Shown: positions 26,201-35,770, numbered from the stretch's first letter. The stretch is 64,000 nt of DNA from Sphingomonas aerolata (GCF_003046295.1 NZ_PZZN01000003.1:62001-126000), one strand, 5' to 3'. Notes: a model not told the origin generated them from the sequence alone. Numbers and translations are program-made.

Positions 26201-26474
26201 CGGGGGGCAGAATCAGGACGCAGGCTGGTTCCGCTTCGAGCTCGAGGGCGGGCGGCGCGAACTCGTCGGCGGGGGGCTGGGTGCGACGACCGCGGCCTTT
26301 GCCGGCGGGACCGCGTTCACGCTGACACCCGAGGAGCGGACCAGCGGGTGGGTCGGCAAGCTGCGCGCGGTTGGCGGCAATGCGGCGTTCCGCTTCGGCG
26401 GCGAATTCAATGCCGAGGAGCAGCAGGGACGTGCCGCATTGTCGCTGCGCGCAAGCCTGCAGATCGGGCTGTAA
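23277..26474 (+). CDS. Autotransporter with repetitive passenger and outer-membrane beta-barrel
   Basis: This 1065-residue protein has a signal peptide (RRILLASTCLMAVVPAHAQ), a long Gly/Ala/Thr/Val-rich passenger with repeated short motifs such as TNEGTVQI, ITNSGKI and LRNAGTI, typical of a beta-helix, and a C-terminal autotransporter barrel from about residue 785 (EGQWGYWVSQVGWG). Two aspartate-rich loops, near 111-119 (DVDKDGDLD) and 276-286 (DNDEDKDGIDD), look like calcium-binding type 3 repeats. It follows the FecI-FecR-receptor genes on the same strand by 79 bases. The passenger shows no recognisable protease or esterase triad, so adhesion or a surface scaffold is the simplest idea. Confidence 0.88.
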   Translation: MRRILLASTCLMAVVPAHAQTTIETKRTDAVRTSTVKAGAPDAIRITTAGSVTPAGGTAVTIDSVHAVTNEGTVQITNADNVTGILAVAGTGGGITNSGKIIVDETYEATDVDKDGDLDGPFAAGSGRTGIRTAGAYSGAIANTGAITVEGNESAGIWLGGPLSGALKTEGTIAVTGTNVVGVRAGDITGNVRLAGTVAAIGQGAVAVRLDGAITGALVVQGSLGATGYRTTTAPADPSKLDADDLLQGGSALVVAGNVSGGIIFAVPPKDASTTDNDEDKDGIDDSKEGSASVTAYGAAPAVQIGSATNAVAIGAVAGSGTNFGLIVDGGIGGSGVYAGVTATGLSIGGLGSAVSITNGIAVNGTVQAQANGASATAIRIGSGTTTPELRNAGTIAAAGGGTTASLSSAVLVEAGATVGTIRNSGTIKASAQAADGSATAILDRSGRVTLVENSGAITASGALATSERNVAIDLSAATAGATVRQTAVAAGVTAPSIVGDVRFGTGNDVFEIADGTVSGTTRFGGGANRLALSGDAAYAGTALFGTGNDTMALAGTAVFSGAADFGGGADTLTIGGTSRFSGTLANSGGLAVTVAGGTLDLTKAATIASLTMGSGSVLAVTLDKTGGTGTSITVAGVASFEKDTKLALKLASITGAEGRYTVLRAGSLTGAANLTASTTLLPFLYKGNVATGTGNDVAIDIVRKTTVELGLNRSQTSAYNAVYAALGTDAKVGQAFLNINDGDAFRGSLRQMLPDHAGGTFETVTMGSRATARVIADPHGPFKDEGQWGYWVSQVGWGTSKSIGDTGGYDVTGWGVSGGAEYKTGLGNFGASLAYLSGRDADEGTSNEVSSNQYELAAYWRGHWGGLNANARASGARIGFDGVRRFAGTAGTEAVQRVSSADWNGTLYSASGGLSYDADLGNISFRPIIAVDYYKLKEDGYSETGGGTAIDLVVQSRSSDELAVTGSAALGLDLGGQNQDAGWFRFELEGGRRELVGGGLGATTAAFAGGTAFTLTPEERTSGWVGKLRAVGGNAAFRFGGEFNAEEQQGRAALSLRASLQIGL

Positions 26475-26498
26475 CGACGGAAGACTGGTCTGCCCGCG

Positions 26499-26968
<470 letters not shown>

Positions 26969-26972
<4 letters not shown>

Positions 26973-27745
26973 CCGACCAGTGCCCGCGTCGCTGCCTCGA
27001 CATCGTCCTGGCGCATCAGCGCTTCCCCGATCAGGAAGCACCGGATCCCGCGCTCGGCCATCGCGTCGAGGTCGGCGCGCGTCGTCAGTCCGCTTTCGGC
27101 GACGAAGGTGCAGTCGCGCGGGGCCTTGTCGACGAGGTCGTAGGTCCGCTGGAAATCGACGGTGAAGTCGCGCAGGTCGCGGTTGTTGACTCCGATCAGC
27201 CGCGACTTGAGCTTGAGCGCGCGATCGAGTTCGTGCGCGTCGTGGATCTCGACGAGTACGTCCATCCCGCATTCGAGCGCGGAGGCCTCGATCTCCGCCA
27301 TCTGGATATCGTCGAGCGCGGCGACGATGATCAGGATCGCATCGGCACCGATCGCGCGCGCCTCGGTCGCCTGCCACGGGTCGACCATGAAGTCCTTGCG
27401 CAGGACCGGGATCGACACGGCGTCACGCGCGGCGGACAGATAGGCGTCCGCGCCCTGGAACCATTTCTCGTCGGTCAGGACCGAGAGGCAGGCGGCACCG
27501 CCAGCTTCATAGGCGCGGGCATGCGCGGGGGGATCGAAATCGGCGCGGATCAGCCCCTTGGACGGGCTGGCCTTCTTAACCTCGGCGACCAGCGCATAGC
27601 CGGGCTTCGCATCGAGCGCGGCGCGGAAGCCGCGTGGCGCCGACATGCGGGCGATGCCGGCGTCGATGTCCGACAGCGATGTGGTGGCCTTGCGCGCGGC
27701 GACTTCGGCGCGCTTGGTCTCGAGAATACGGTCGAGCATGGTCAT
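26969..27745 (-). CDS. trpC: Indole-3-glycerol phosphate synthase
   Basis: TrpC closes the ring of CdRP to form indole-3-glycerol phosphate, the fourth step of tryptophan synthesis. The 258-residue protein has family motifs: [16 protein letters not shown] ([18 protein letters not shown]) with a catalytic Lys, [25 protein letters not shown] with catalytic Lys and Asp, [14 protein letters not shown] and [12 protein letters not shown] with the catalytic Glu. It is monofunctional, without a fused TrpF. The trpD stop lies one base before the ATG at 27745 (an alternative ATG is at 27739), and the stop overlaps moaC. Confidence 0.96.
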
Positions 27746-27746
27746 G

Positions 27747-28739
27747 TCAGTAGGCGATCCAACGGTCGAGCAGCGCGTCGGCGCTGCCGGTGTCGAGGGC
27801 GGTGGCGGCGAGCGCCGCGCCTGCGACAAGGGTGGGGACGGTCCCGGCGACCATCAAGGCCGCGGCGGCGTTGAGCAGGACGGCGTCACGATAGGCGCCC
27901 GCCTCGCCCTTCAGCAGGCGGCGAAGCGCCTCTGCGTTATGAGCGGCATCACCGCCGCGAATTGCCGTGATCGCATGCCGCGGCAACGCTGCATCGTCGG
28001 GCGTGACGCGCGCGGGAAGCACGACGTTGCCGATGGACGCAACGACGCTGGGGCCCGCGCCGGACAATTCGTCGAGCCCTTCCTCGCCGGAGACAACGAG
28101 TGCGGCCTGGGTACCGAGCTGGGCAAGGGCATCGGCGTAGAGCGGGACATAATCGGGCCGCGCGATGCCGATGAGCTGACGCGTCGTTCGCGCGGGATTG
28201 GCGAGCGGCCCCATCAGGTTGAAGATCGTCCGCCTGGCGATACGCTGACGGATCGGGGTGATCCGCTTCATCGCCGGATGGTGATTGGCGGCGAACAGGA
28301 AGGCGATGCCGATGTCGCGCAGGCTGGCCTCGGCGGTTGCGCCCGCGCGGTCCATGTCGAGGCCGAGGACTTCGAGCGTGTCGGCGGCGCCGGCCTTGCT
28401 CGAGGCGGCACGGTTGCCATGCTTGGCAACCGGCACGCCGCACGCCGCGACGACGAGCGCGACGGCGGTCGAGACGTTGAGCGTATGGTGGCCGTCGCCG
28501 CCGGTGCCGCAGACGTCGATCGCACCCGGCGGCGCATTGATCGGGATCATCCGCTCACGCAGTGCACGCGCGGCCTCGGCGATCTCGATACTGGTTTCGC
28601 CACGCTCGGACATGGCGATCAGGAATGCGGCGATTGTGTCCTCGCTGGCGCGCGCGTCGAGGATGACGGCAAACGCCTCGCGCGCGGTCTCGCGCGACAG
28701 CGGCGTCGTTGGATCTGGCAGGAGCACGGTGGTCGTCAT
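27747..28739 (-). CDS. trpD: Anthranilate phosphoribosyltransferase
   Basis: TrpD transfers the phosphoribosyl group of PRPP to anthranilate. The 330-residue protein shows [20 protein letters not shown], the PRPP-binding signature of the family, followed by [20 protein letters not shown] and [20 protein letters not shown]. Its start overlaps the trpG stop (ATGA) and its stop lies one base before trpC. The three genes with moaC form one tightly packed unit read on the minus strand. Confidence 0.97.
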   Translation of the reverse strand: MTTTVLLPDPTTPLSRETAREAFAVILDARASEDTIAAFLIAMSERGETSIEIAEAARALRERMIPINAPPGAIDVCGTGGDGHHTLNVSTAVALVVAACGVPVAKHGNRAASSKAGAADTLEVLGLDMDRAGATAEASLRDIGIAFLFAANHHPAMKRITPIRQRIARRTIFNLMGPLANPARTTRQLIGIARPDYVPLYADALAQLGTQAALVVSGEEGLDELSGAGPSVVASIGNVVLPARVTPDDAALPRHAITAIRGGDAAHNAEALRRLLKGEAGAYRDAVLLNAAAALMVAGTVPTLVAGAALAATALDTGSADALLDRWIAY

Positions 28740-29344
28740 CGATCGAGCCCCTCGCGCAGGCGGTCGGGCAGCTGATGCGAAATCCCCGCCAGCGTCAGGA
28801 AATTGGCGAGCATCGCGTGGCCGTGTTCGGTCGCGATGCTCTCTGGATGGAACTGCACCCCGTGGATCGGCAGCGTCGCGTGGCGGAACCCCATTACGCT
28901 GCCATCCTGCGCGGTCGCGTTGATGACCAGCGTATCAGGGACCGCGTTGACGATCAGCGAGTGATAGCGCGTCGCGATAAACGGCGAAGGGAGACCGGCG
29001 TAGAGGCCGGTGTCGTCATGGACGACCGGCGACGTCTTGCCGTGCATGAGCCCGCCACGTTCGACCTTGCCGCCGAAATGCTGCCCGATCGCCTGATGAC
29101 CGAGGCAGACGCCGAGCAGCGGTTTGCCGGCATCGGCGCAGGCGGCGACGAGGTCGAGGCTGACGCCCGCTTCGGTCGGCGTGCAGGGGCCGGGGGAAAT
29201 GAGAAACGCCTCCGCGCCGGACGACAGGGCCTGTCCAGCGGAGATCGCATCGTTGCGGACGACCTCCACCTCGACACCCAGTTCCATCAGATAATGGACG
29301 AGGTTCCAGGTGAAGCTGTCGTAATTGTCGACGACCAGGATCAT
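28736..29344 (-). CDS. trpG: Anthranilate synthase component II (glutamine amidotransferase)
   Basis: TrpG releases ammonia from glutamine and passes it to TrpE. The 202-residue protein has the class I amidotransferase signature [17 protein letters not shown] with the nucleophile Cys, the N-terminal [18 protein letters not shown], and the His/Glu pair in [14 protein letters not shown] near the C-terminus. It is the first gene of the trpG-trpD-trpC-moaC run. Its partner trpE lies upstream on the same strand but is separated by a small gene on the opposite strand. A PabA role with folate synthesis cannot be excluded because such proteins are often shared. Confidence 0.96.
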   Translation of the reverse strand: MILVVDNYDSFTWNLVHYLMELGVEVEVVRNDAISAGQALSSGAEAFLISPGPCTPTEAGVSLDLVAACADAGKPLLGVCLGHQAIGQHFGGKVERGGLMHGKTSPVVHDDTGLYAGLPSPFIATRYHSLIVNAVPDTLVINATAQDGSVMGFRHATLPIHGVQFHPESIATEHGHAMLANFLTLAGISHQLPDRLREGLDR

Positions 29345-29511
29345 GCGTTCGCCATAGACGAAGTCGAAGCCGGTGCAACGGGGATGCGCATCGCGCGACG
29401 CTGCACATCATGTCGGCCATAATCGGTGCAGGGCAAAGCGCGGGGCATGCTATTCAGCACGGAGCAACCTGCGGCGGCAGACGTTGTCTGTATGCAAGGA
29501 GTTTTCCACCA

Positions 29512-29922
29512 ATGTTCCGTCTCACCGTCCTCGCCGCGCTGATCGCGCTTCCCGCCCTCGCTTCGGCGCAGGAGCAGACGGCCGAACAAGGCCAGCCCCC
29601 GCAGCGCATCCGCAGCGTTACGCTGGGGGCTGGGCAGAAGTGCCCGACATCGACCAATGGCGAGATCGTCGTTTGCTCGACGCTCGATCAACCCTATCGT
29701 ATCCCCAAGGAACTGCGCGATACCGCACCGATCGCCGCGCAGAACCAGAGCTGGGTCAACCGGGCTGCAACCGTCGATCAGGTCGGCCGCGTCGCGGGCG
29801 GGCTGCCGGACACCTGTTCGCCGGTCGGTACGGGCGGACAGTCGGGATGCGCGCTCGCACGAGCCCGTGCCTATTCGGCCGAGCGCCGTGCGCAGGCTGC
29901 GGGGCAGGCGATCGATCCCTGA
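29512..29922 (+). CDS. Small secreted protein of unknown function
   Basis: The 136-residue protein begins with a clear signal peptide (MFRLTVLAALIALPALASAQ). The mature part is short and polar, with three Cys (in KCPTSTN, EIVVCST and PDTCSPV) plus one more in GCALARA, which could form disulfide bonds. No catalytic motif is recognised. An AAGGAG ribosome binding site precedes the ATG at 29512. The gene is on the plus strand, convergent with trpE and divergent from trpG, so it splits the tryptophan gene run. Similar small periplasmic proteins are frequent in sphingomonads, but I cannot assign a family. Confidence 0.8.
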   Translation: MFRLTVLAALIALPALASAQEQTAEQGQPPQRIRSVTLGAGQKCPTSTNGEIVVCSTLDQPYRIPKELRDTAPIAAQNQSWVNRAATVDQVGRVAGGLPDTCSPVGTGGQSGCALARARAYSAERRAQAAGQAIDP

Positions 29923-30010
29923 CGCCACAGCGAGCTCTATCCGGATCCTAGGCCGCGGTCGTCACCTGACGCCCGTGGCCTTTTACTGTGTTTGTCGAAC
30001 GATGGCGGGA

Positions 30011-31516
30011 TTACTGCCCGTAGGACGTCCCGCCGGCGCGCGCGACCGCTTCGCGGGCGGCGGCGAGGATCGCCCCGGCCTTGGCCTCGCATTCGCGCTG
30101 TTCGGACACGGGATCGCTGTCGGCGACGATTCCCGCCCCCGCCTGTGCATGGATCATCCCGTCCTTCACCACGGCGGTCCGCAACACGATGCACGAGTCC
30201 ATCGATCCGTCGGGGGAGAAATAGCCGACGCCGCCGGCATAGGCGCCCCGCCGTTCGGGTTCGAGTTCGGCAATGATCTGGCACGCCCGGACTTTTGGTG
30301 CGCCGCTGACCGTGCCGGCGGGGAACCCCGCGAACAACGCATCGAGCGCGTCGCTGCCGGGCGCGAGCGACCCGACGACGTTCGAGACGATGTGCATGAC
30401 GTGGCTGTAGAATTCGACGCCGTAGCTCGCCGTGACGCGGACCGATCCCGGCGCCGATGCCCGTCCGACATCGTTGCGGCCGAGGTCGAGCAGCATCAGA
30501 TGCTCCGCGCGTTCCTTCGGATCGGCCAGCAGGCTGGTCCGGTTCGCCTCGTCTTCCGCAGCACTGCGGCCCCGCGGGCGGGTCCCGGCGATCGGGCGGA
30601 TCGTCACCTCGTCGTCGCGGACGCGGACGAGGATCTCGGGTGAGGATCCGATCAGCGCGAAGCCGGGAAGATCGAGGTGATAGAGGAAAGGCGACGGATT
30701 AATCCGCCGGAGCGAACGATAGAGCTCGAACGGCGGGAGCGTGAACGGCGTGCTGAAGCGCTGGGCCAGGACGACCTGGAAGATGTCCCCGGCCACGATA
30801 TAGTCCTTCGCACGCGCGACCATCGCGCCGTAGCGATCCGGCGACAGCGCCGGCGTGTAGGACGGCTCGGGTGAGACCGCCCGGACCGGCGCCGGTACCG
30901 GCGTGGTCATGAGCTTCGCGGCGACGGCGTCGAGCCTTTCTTCGGCACGCGCGACGATCGTGTCGGGATCCATCGCGGGATCCGGCCAGGCGGGGGCGAC
31001 GAGAAATAGCGCGTCGGCGAGCCGGTCGAAGACGAGAACCACCGAGGGACGTACGAAGATCATGTCGGGCAGGCCGAGCGGATCGCTGTCGGGTTGCGGC
31101 AGGGTCTCGACCAGACCGACCGTCTCATAGCCGAAATAGCCGACCAGACTGGCGAGCGCGCGTGGCAGCTCCTCCGGGACGTCGCTGCGGCATTCGGCGA
31201 CCAGAGCGCGCAGGGCATCGAGTGTGGGCAGCGCACAGGGCTCGAACGCCTCGCGATCCGTCGACCAGTGACGGTTGATCTCGGCACGATGACCCGCGGC
31301 ACGGAACAGCAGGTCGGGCGCAAGGCCGATCAGACTGTGCCGTCCGCGTGTTGCGCCGCCCTCGACCGACTCGAGCAGGAAGTCGCCACGCCCCGGCTCG
31401 ATGAGCTTGAGGGCGGCGGCGACCGGCGTCTCCGTGTCGGCGACCTGCCGCCGCCAGACGAGGGCAGGGCGTCCGGCGGCGAGCGCCGCGCGTGCGAGCT
31501 CAGTTATTGGAACCAC
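30011..31516 (-). CDS. trpE: Anthranilate synthase component I
   Basis: TrpE converts chorismate to anthranilate. The 501-residue protein carries the C-terminal chorismate-binding domain with IAGTRPRGRS, LLDLGRNDVGRAS, GTVSGAPKVRACQII and QAGAGIVADSDP. The N-terminal regulatory domain has LLESVEGGATRGRHSLIGL, the Leu-Leu-Glu-Ser element associated with tryptophan feedback inhibition. The start is a GTG at 31516 inside the 3' end of the ppiD-like gene (17-base overlap). trpG is about 0.7 kb further along the same strand, beyond a small opposite-strand gene. Confidence 0.95.
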   Translation of the reverse strand: MVPITELARAALAAGRPALVWRRQVADTETPVAAALKLIEPGRGDFLLESVEGGATRGRHSLIGLAPDLLFRAAGHRAEINRHWSTDREAFEPCALPTLDALRALVAECRSDVPEELPRALASLVGYFGYETVGLVETLPQPDSDPLGLPDMIFVRPSVVLVFDRLADALFLVAPAWPDPAMDPDTIVARAEERLDAVAAKLMTTPVPAPVRAVSPEPSYTPALSPDRYGAMVARAKDYIVAGDIFQVVLAQRFSTPFTLPPFELYRSLRRINPSPFLYHLDLPGFALIGSSPEILVRVRDDEVTIRPIAGTRPRGRSAAEDEANRTSLLADPKERAEHLMLLDLGRNDVGRASAPGSVRVTASYGVEFYSHVMHIVSNVVGSLAPGSDALDALFAGFPAGTVSGAPKVRACQIIAELEPERRGAYAGGVGYFSPDGSMDSCIVLRTAVVKDGMIHAQAGAGIVADSDPVSEQRECEAKAGAILAAAREAVARAGGTSYGQ

Positions 31517-33443
31517 CCTGTGCCAGCAGTTCGGCCCGGACGCGGGCGACGGCCTTCGGATCGGTCTTCACGCCGACCTGCGCGCGGACGGCCTTGACGA
31601 ACTGGTCGACATATTCGCGGCCGACGCTGCGCGTGATCGAACCGCGAGCGGCCTGGATCGCCGCCTGGTTGCCGGTCGCATTGCCGCGATCGATCTTGTC
31701 GAGCTTGACCACGAACCAGCCATCGGGGCCGGCGATCGTCTTGGCGGTACCCTGCGCCATGCTGAACATCAGGCGCAGCACGGGCGGGGTGTTTTCGGGG
31801 TTCTGCATGATCTGCGCGCGCGACGCCGTGACGGGGCGCGCGGGCGGGACCGGGAAGCCCGACTGCCCCAGCGCCTGCTGCAGCGGCATGCCCTTGTTGA
31901 TCCGTGCAAGTGCGGCATTGGCGTATTTGCGGGCGGCCTGGCTGGCGCGGTCGGCCATCAGGTCGCGCATCACGGCAGGACGGACCTGTGCGAGCGGACG
32001 GGGTGCGGCGCGAACGACGCGGCCGAGCGCGACGACCGCGAAGCTGCCGTCCGACCCGGTCTGGACCATCTGCGGCGCATCACCCTCGGTGGCCTGGAAC
32101 GCGGCACTGACGATCGGCGCGAGCGCGGCGTCGGGCTGGGTGGCGGGCGCGTCGGGGTTGGTGCCGTTGGCGACGAGGCCGGGCGTGGTGATCGCGGTCA
32201 GCTTGCGGTCCGCGATGATCTCGTCGAACGTCGCATTGTCCGACAGGCCATCGTCGATCGCGTCATGGATCTTGCCGAGCGCCGCCTGCGCCTTTTGCGC
32301 GCTGAGTGCTGTGGCGATCTCGCCCCGTGCCTGGTCGAGGGTCTTGGCGGGGACGTTCTGGATCGAATCGATGCGAGCGATCGTCCAGCCGAGCGGCGTA
32401 CGGACGGGGCCGACGACCGCGGCATTCGCTGCCGCGAACACGGCATCCGCGACCTGCGGGCTGGTCGTGCCGGCATAGGCGGCCTTCTCGACAGCCGTCT
32501 GCGTCGATGCCTCGAGCCCGGCGGCGCGGGCGGCGTCGGCGATCGCGGTTCCGGCCTTCACCTTGGCAGCGATCGCGGCTGCACCCGCCTGATCGGCGAC
32601 GACGACCTGCGTGATCGTGCGCTTCTCCGTCGGGGCATAGCGGGCGCGATCCTGCTGATATTGCGCGGCGATTTCGGCGTCGGTCGGGACGGCCTGCGCC
32701 TTCACCTGCGCCGCGTCGACGACGGCGTAGCGGACGACGCGGCGTTCTGGGATCGTGTAGCGCGCGACGTTGCGACGATAGAAGGCGTTCAGTTCGGCGT
32801 CGGTCGGCGCAGGGCCGGCCGGTACCGCGGCGGTCGGGATGAAGCCGACGAGACCGCTGCGCTTCTCGAGCAGGAGCGAGGCGAAGGGGAGGGCGAGCTG
32901 GCTCGGGACCTGCGACGCGCCGCGCGTCGGCAGGATCAGCTGTTGCGCATAGGTGTCGCGGACGATGTCGGCGCGAATCTGCGCGTCGGTCAGCTTCCGT
33001 TCGACCAGCACGCGCTGATACAGGGACGGATCAAACTTGCCGGTCGGGCCCTGCAGTGCGGGGATGCTGGCAATCTGCCCGTCGACCGCGCGCTTGCTGA
33101 CGACCATGCCCTGCTGCCGGCCGAACTGCTCGAGCGCGAGGCTCGCCGTGATGCGGTCGAGCGTGCCGTCGAAGCCGCCTTGCTGGACATAGCTCGCCAT
33201 GTCGAGCGTCGGCTGCTGCTGGCGGAACCCTTCCATCTCGGTCTGGACTCGCGTGCGAAGCTCGTTCGCCGTCACCTCCGCCTTGCCGACCGTGGCGACG
33301 TCGTCGGCGGCGATGCCGCTTGTTCCGCCGCCCAACCCGGTCATGTCACCCGCCGCGAAGGCGAGTGCGATGACGCCGAGGAGGCCGAAGGTGATGATCA
33401 CGCCGAACCTCGACTGGGTGAGGCGGCGGAAGAAACTGAGCAT
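31500..33443 (-). CDS. ppiD: PpiD-like peptidyl-prolyl isomerase, inner-membrane anchored
   Basis: This 647-residue protein has a short cytoplasmic start (MLSFFRRLTQSRFG), one transmembrane helix (VIITFGLLGVIALAFAAG) and a long periplasmic part with an SurA/PpiD N-terminal chaperone region (LDRITASLALEQFGRQQGM) and a degenerate parvulin domain in the middle (about 240-360). PpiD helps proteins fold as they leave the Sec translocon. It overlaps trpE and is probably transcribed with it; this order (ppiD-like then trpE) recurs in sphingomonads as far as I recall. Isomerase activity is uncertain because the parvulin motifs are weak. Confidence 0.88.
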   Translation of the reverse strand: MLSFFRRLTQSRFGVIITFGLLGVIALAFAAGDMTGLGGGTSGIAADDVATVGKAEVTANELRTRVQTEMEGFRQQQPTLDMASYVQQGGFDGTLDRITASLALEQFGRQQGMVVSKRAVDGQIASIPALQGPTGKFDPSLYQRVLVERKLTDAQIRADIVRDTYAQQLILPTRGASQVPSQLALPFASLLLEKRSGLVGFIPTAAVPAGPAPTDAELNAFYRRNVARYTIPERRVVRYAVVDAAQVKAQAVPTDAEIAAQYQQDRARYAPTEKRTITQVVVADQAGAAAIAAKVKAGTAIADAARAAGLEASTQTAVEKAAYAGTTSPQVADAVFAAANAAVVGPVRTPLGWTIARIDSIQNVPAKTLDQARGEIATALSAQKAQAALGKIHDAIDDGLSDNATFDEIIADRKLTAITTPGLVANGTNPDAPATQPDAALAPIVSAAFQATEGDAPQMVQTGSDGSFAVVALGRVVRAAPRPLAQVRPAVMRDLMADRASQAARKYANAALARINKGMPLQQALGQSGFPVPPARPVTASRAQIMQNPENTPPVLRLMFSMAQGTAKTIAGPDGWFVVKLDKIDRGNATGNQAAIQAARGSITRSVGREYVDQFVKAVRAQVGVKTDPKAVARVRAELLAQGGSNN

Positions 33444-33561
33444 GAATGGCCGATCGACAGGGACTGAGTTCCTTCCGCTTTACGGTGCGCATCGGCGCGC
33501 TTCAAGCTTGTGCCGTTCCGTGTCGGCGCTATCCGGGACCGATGATGATCGGGAGAGTGCG

Positions 33562-34317
33562 ATGCGGCGCAAGTTGGTAGCGGGAAACTGGAAGATGAAC
33601 GGGTCGCGCGCGGCGCTGGCTGAACTCGACGCGATCGCGGCGGCGGCGGCGGCAGCGCCGGACGTCGATGTGGAAATTGCCGTGCCCTTCACGCTGATCG
33701 CCGCAGCGGCTGATCGCGCGCCGGCGCTCGCGATCGGTGCCGAGGATGTGCACGAGGCCGATTCGGGCGCGCATACGGGTTGCGTGTCGGCGGGGATGGT
33801 GAAGGAAGCGGGTGCGTGCTTCACGATCGTCGGCCATTCGGAACGCCGTGCGGACCAGCACGAAACCAGTCATGACGCCTGGGCGAAGGCGGCGGCGGCG
33901 CGGCGGCAGGGACTGCGCGTCATCCTGTGCTGCGGCGAGACGGAGGCCGAACGCGATGCCGACCGGGCCGAACGTGTCGTGCAGGCGCAGATCGAGAAGT
34001 CGGTGCCCGACAATGCCGACGGGAGCTGGTTCACGCTGGCCTATGAGCCGCGCTGGGCGATCGGCACCGGGCGTACGCCGACGCTCGACGAGATCGCCGC
34101 GATCCATGCGATCGCGCGGGCGAAGCTTCGCATGCTGATCGGCGATGCGGCCGCGGGGGTGCGGATCCTCTATGGCGGGTCGGTGACGGGCGCCAATGCC
34201 GCGGCGATCCTGGCGACCGCGAATGTCGACGGCGCGCTGGTCGGTGGCGCGAGCCTGACTGCGGACAAGTTCGTCCCGATCATCGAGGCCGCGGCGAGCA
34301 TCGACGGCGCCGGCTGA
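33562..34317 (+). CDS. tpiA: Triosephosphate isomerase
   Basis: TpiA interconverts glyceraldehyde 3-phosphate and dihydroxyacetone phosphate in glycolysis and gluconeogenesis. The 251-residue protein has the catalytic Lys in VAGNWKMNGS, His in FTIVGHSERR and Glu in AYEPRWAIGTG, and the phosphate-binding ends ILYGGSVTGANA and VGGASL. ATG 33562 has GGGAGA upstream and gives the standard N-terminus, although the frame is open much further 5'. It is divergent from the ppiD-like gene and convergent with the aminopeptidase gene. Confidence 0.97.
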   Translation: MRRKLVAGNWKMNGSRAALAELDAIAAAAAAAPDVDVEIAVPFTLIAAAADRAPALAIGAEDVHEADSGAHTGCVSAGMVKEAGACFTIVGHSERRADQHETSHDAWAKAAAARRQGLRVILCCGETEAERDADRAERVVQAQIEKSVPDNADGSWFTLAYEPRWAIGTGRTPTLDEIAAIHAIARAKLRMLIGDAAAGVRILYGGSVTGANAAAILATANVDGALVGGASLTADKFVPIIEAAASIDGAG

Positions 34318-34329
34318 CCCGCCGGGAGC

Positions 34330-34358
34330 GCGGCACGCCCTATCGTCGGGCGTACCGC
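34330..34358. terminator. Hairpin between convergent tpiA and aminopeptidase genes
   Basis: GCGGCACGCCC and GGGCGTACCGC form an 11-base stem with one mismatch around the loop TATCGTC. The stem lies 13 bases after the tpiA stop and 14 bases before the end of the opposite gene. No T-tract follows. It can serve as a bidirectional transcription barrier. Confidence 0.5.
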
Positions 34359-34371
34359 GTCAGGCCTTTGG

Positions 34372-35760
34372 TCAGGGGCCGCCGTATCGGTCGCTCAGCA
34401 TCGCGAAGGCGGCGCGCAGGGCATAGGCCTCGCCCCCCTTGGGCCGGCCGGGCTTCGGCGTCGGGCGCCAGGCGAACACGTCGAGATGCGCCCAGGCAAT
34501 GCCGGGCGGCACGAAGCGGCGCAGGAACAGCGCCGCGGTGATCGCGCCGGCAAAACCGCCATCGGGCGCGTTGACCAGATCGGCGATGTCCGACTTGAGC
34601 ATGTCGTCATACCCGTTCCACAACGGCATCCGCCAGAGCGGGTCGGCCTGTGCGTGGCTAGCGGCGATCAGTTCAGCCGCGAGCGCTTCGTCGTCGGTGA
34701 ACAGCGGCGGCAGATCGGGGCCGAGCGCGACTCGCGCCGCGCCCGTCAGCGTCGCGAAGTCGAGGATCAGCGCAGGGCGGTGCTCGACCGCGCGGGTCAG
34801 CGCGTCGCCGAGAACGAGCCGCCCCTCGGCATCGGTATTAGTATTCTCGACCGTCATTCCCTGTCGCGTGTCGAGCACGTCGCCCGGGCGGAAGGCGTTG
34901 CCGGCGATCGCGTTCTCGACTGCGGGGATGAGCAGGTGGAGTCGGACGGGGAGCTTCGCCCCCATCACCAGCCCGGCCAGGGCGAGCGTGTGCGCAGCGC
35001 CGCCCATGTCCTTCTTCATCAGCCGCATGCCGGCCGATGGCTTGATGTCGAGGCCGCCCGAGTCGAAGCAGACGCCCTTGCCGACCAGCGCGACGCGCGG
35101 GTGCGTGGGGTCGCCCCATTCGAGCTCGATCAGCCGGGGCGCGCGTGCCTCCGATGCTGCCTGGCCGACTGCGTGGATCATCGGATAGCCGCTGGCGAGC
35201 GCGGCGCCGCGCGTCGTCGTGACGGTTGCGCCATGCCGGGCGGCGAGCGTCTCTACCGCCGCCTCGAGCTCGGCGGGGCCGAGATCCGATGCGCCGGTGT
35301 TGACGAGGTCGCGGACCATTGCGGTCGCCTCGGCAAGACGGATCGTCGGCTCGATCGACGCGACCTCGCTCGTCAGCAACACGCGCGCGGGCTTGCCGAC
35401 GGGCTTGCGATAGCGATCGAACTGATGCTGTGCGAGCATCCAGCCGAGTCCGGCACCCCCCACGTCGCCCTGCGCAAGGCGGTAAGTGCCCGCGGGAAGC
35501 GAGGCACCGAGCGACGCGATCCGCCACGGCGACGACATCGCCTCGTCACACACAAGCAGCATCGACCATGTGTCGGAGGCATCGCCCGGGAGGACGGCGC
35601 GGTCACCCGGCTTGCCGGTCAGGCTATGCGCCGCGACCGCGGTGCGGATGCGCGGCGGCTGAGCACCGAGCCAGCTCGCAAACTCCTCCGGACGGACGAC
35701 GTGGATCGGCGTGGCGGGCTGGCCGCGGTCGGGCTGAAGCAGTGAAGAGAAATCGGTCAT
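34372..35760 (-). CDS. M17 leucyl aminopeptidase family protein
   Basis: The 462-residue protein is a di-metal aminopeptidase of family M17. The catalytic region shows VGKGVCFDSGGLDIKPSAGM with metal-binding Lys and Asp, MKKDMGGAAHTLALAG, and NTNTDAEGRLVLGDAL, which matches the M17 signature. The frame is open to 35922, but ATG 35760 (MTDFSSLLQPDRG) gives the usual sphingomonad start. The enzyme removes N-terminal residues from peptides in the cytoplasm. It follows the serine hydrolase gene on the same strand with a 10-base gap, so the two are likely co-transcribed. Confidence 0.92.
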   Translation of the reverse strand: MTDFSSLLQPDRGQPATPIHVVRPEEFASWLGAQPPRIRTAVAAHSLTGKPGDRAVLPGDASDTWSMLLVCDEAMSSPWRIASLGASLPAGTYRLAQGDVGGAGLGWMLAQHQFDRYRKPVGKPARVLLTSEVASIEPTIRLAEATAMVRDLVNTGASDLGPAELEAAVETLAARHGATVTTTRGAALASGYPMIHAVGQAASEARAPRLIELEWGDPTHPRVALVGKGVCFDSGGLDIKPSAGMRLMKKDMGGAAHTLALAGLVMGAKLPVRLHLLIPAVENAIAGNAFRPGDVLDTRQGMTVENTNTDAEGRLVLGDALTRAVEHRPALILDFATLTGAARVALGPDLPPLFTDDEALAAELIAASHAQADPLWRMPLWNGYDDMLKSDIADLVNAPDGGFAGAITAALFLRRFVPPGIAWAHLDVFAWRPTPKPGRPKGGEAYALRAAFAMLSDRYGGP

Positions 35761-35770
35761 TGCGTGCCAG

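Noticed and set aside
31401..33467. 688-codon open frame opposite the ppiD-like gene
   Set aside because: It is a shadow of GC-rich codon bias. The minus strand carries a clear PpiD-like protein.
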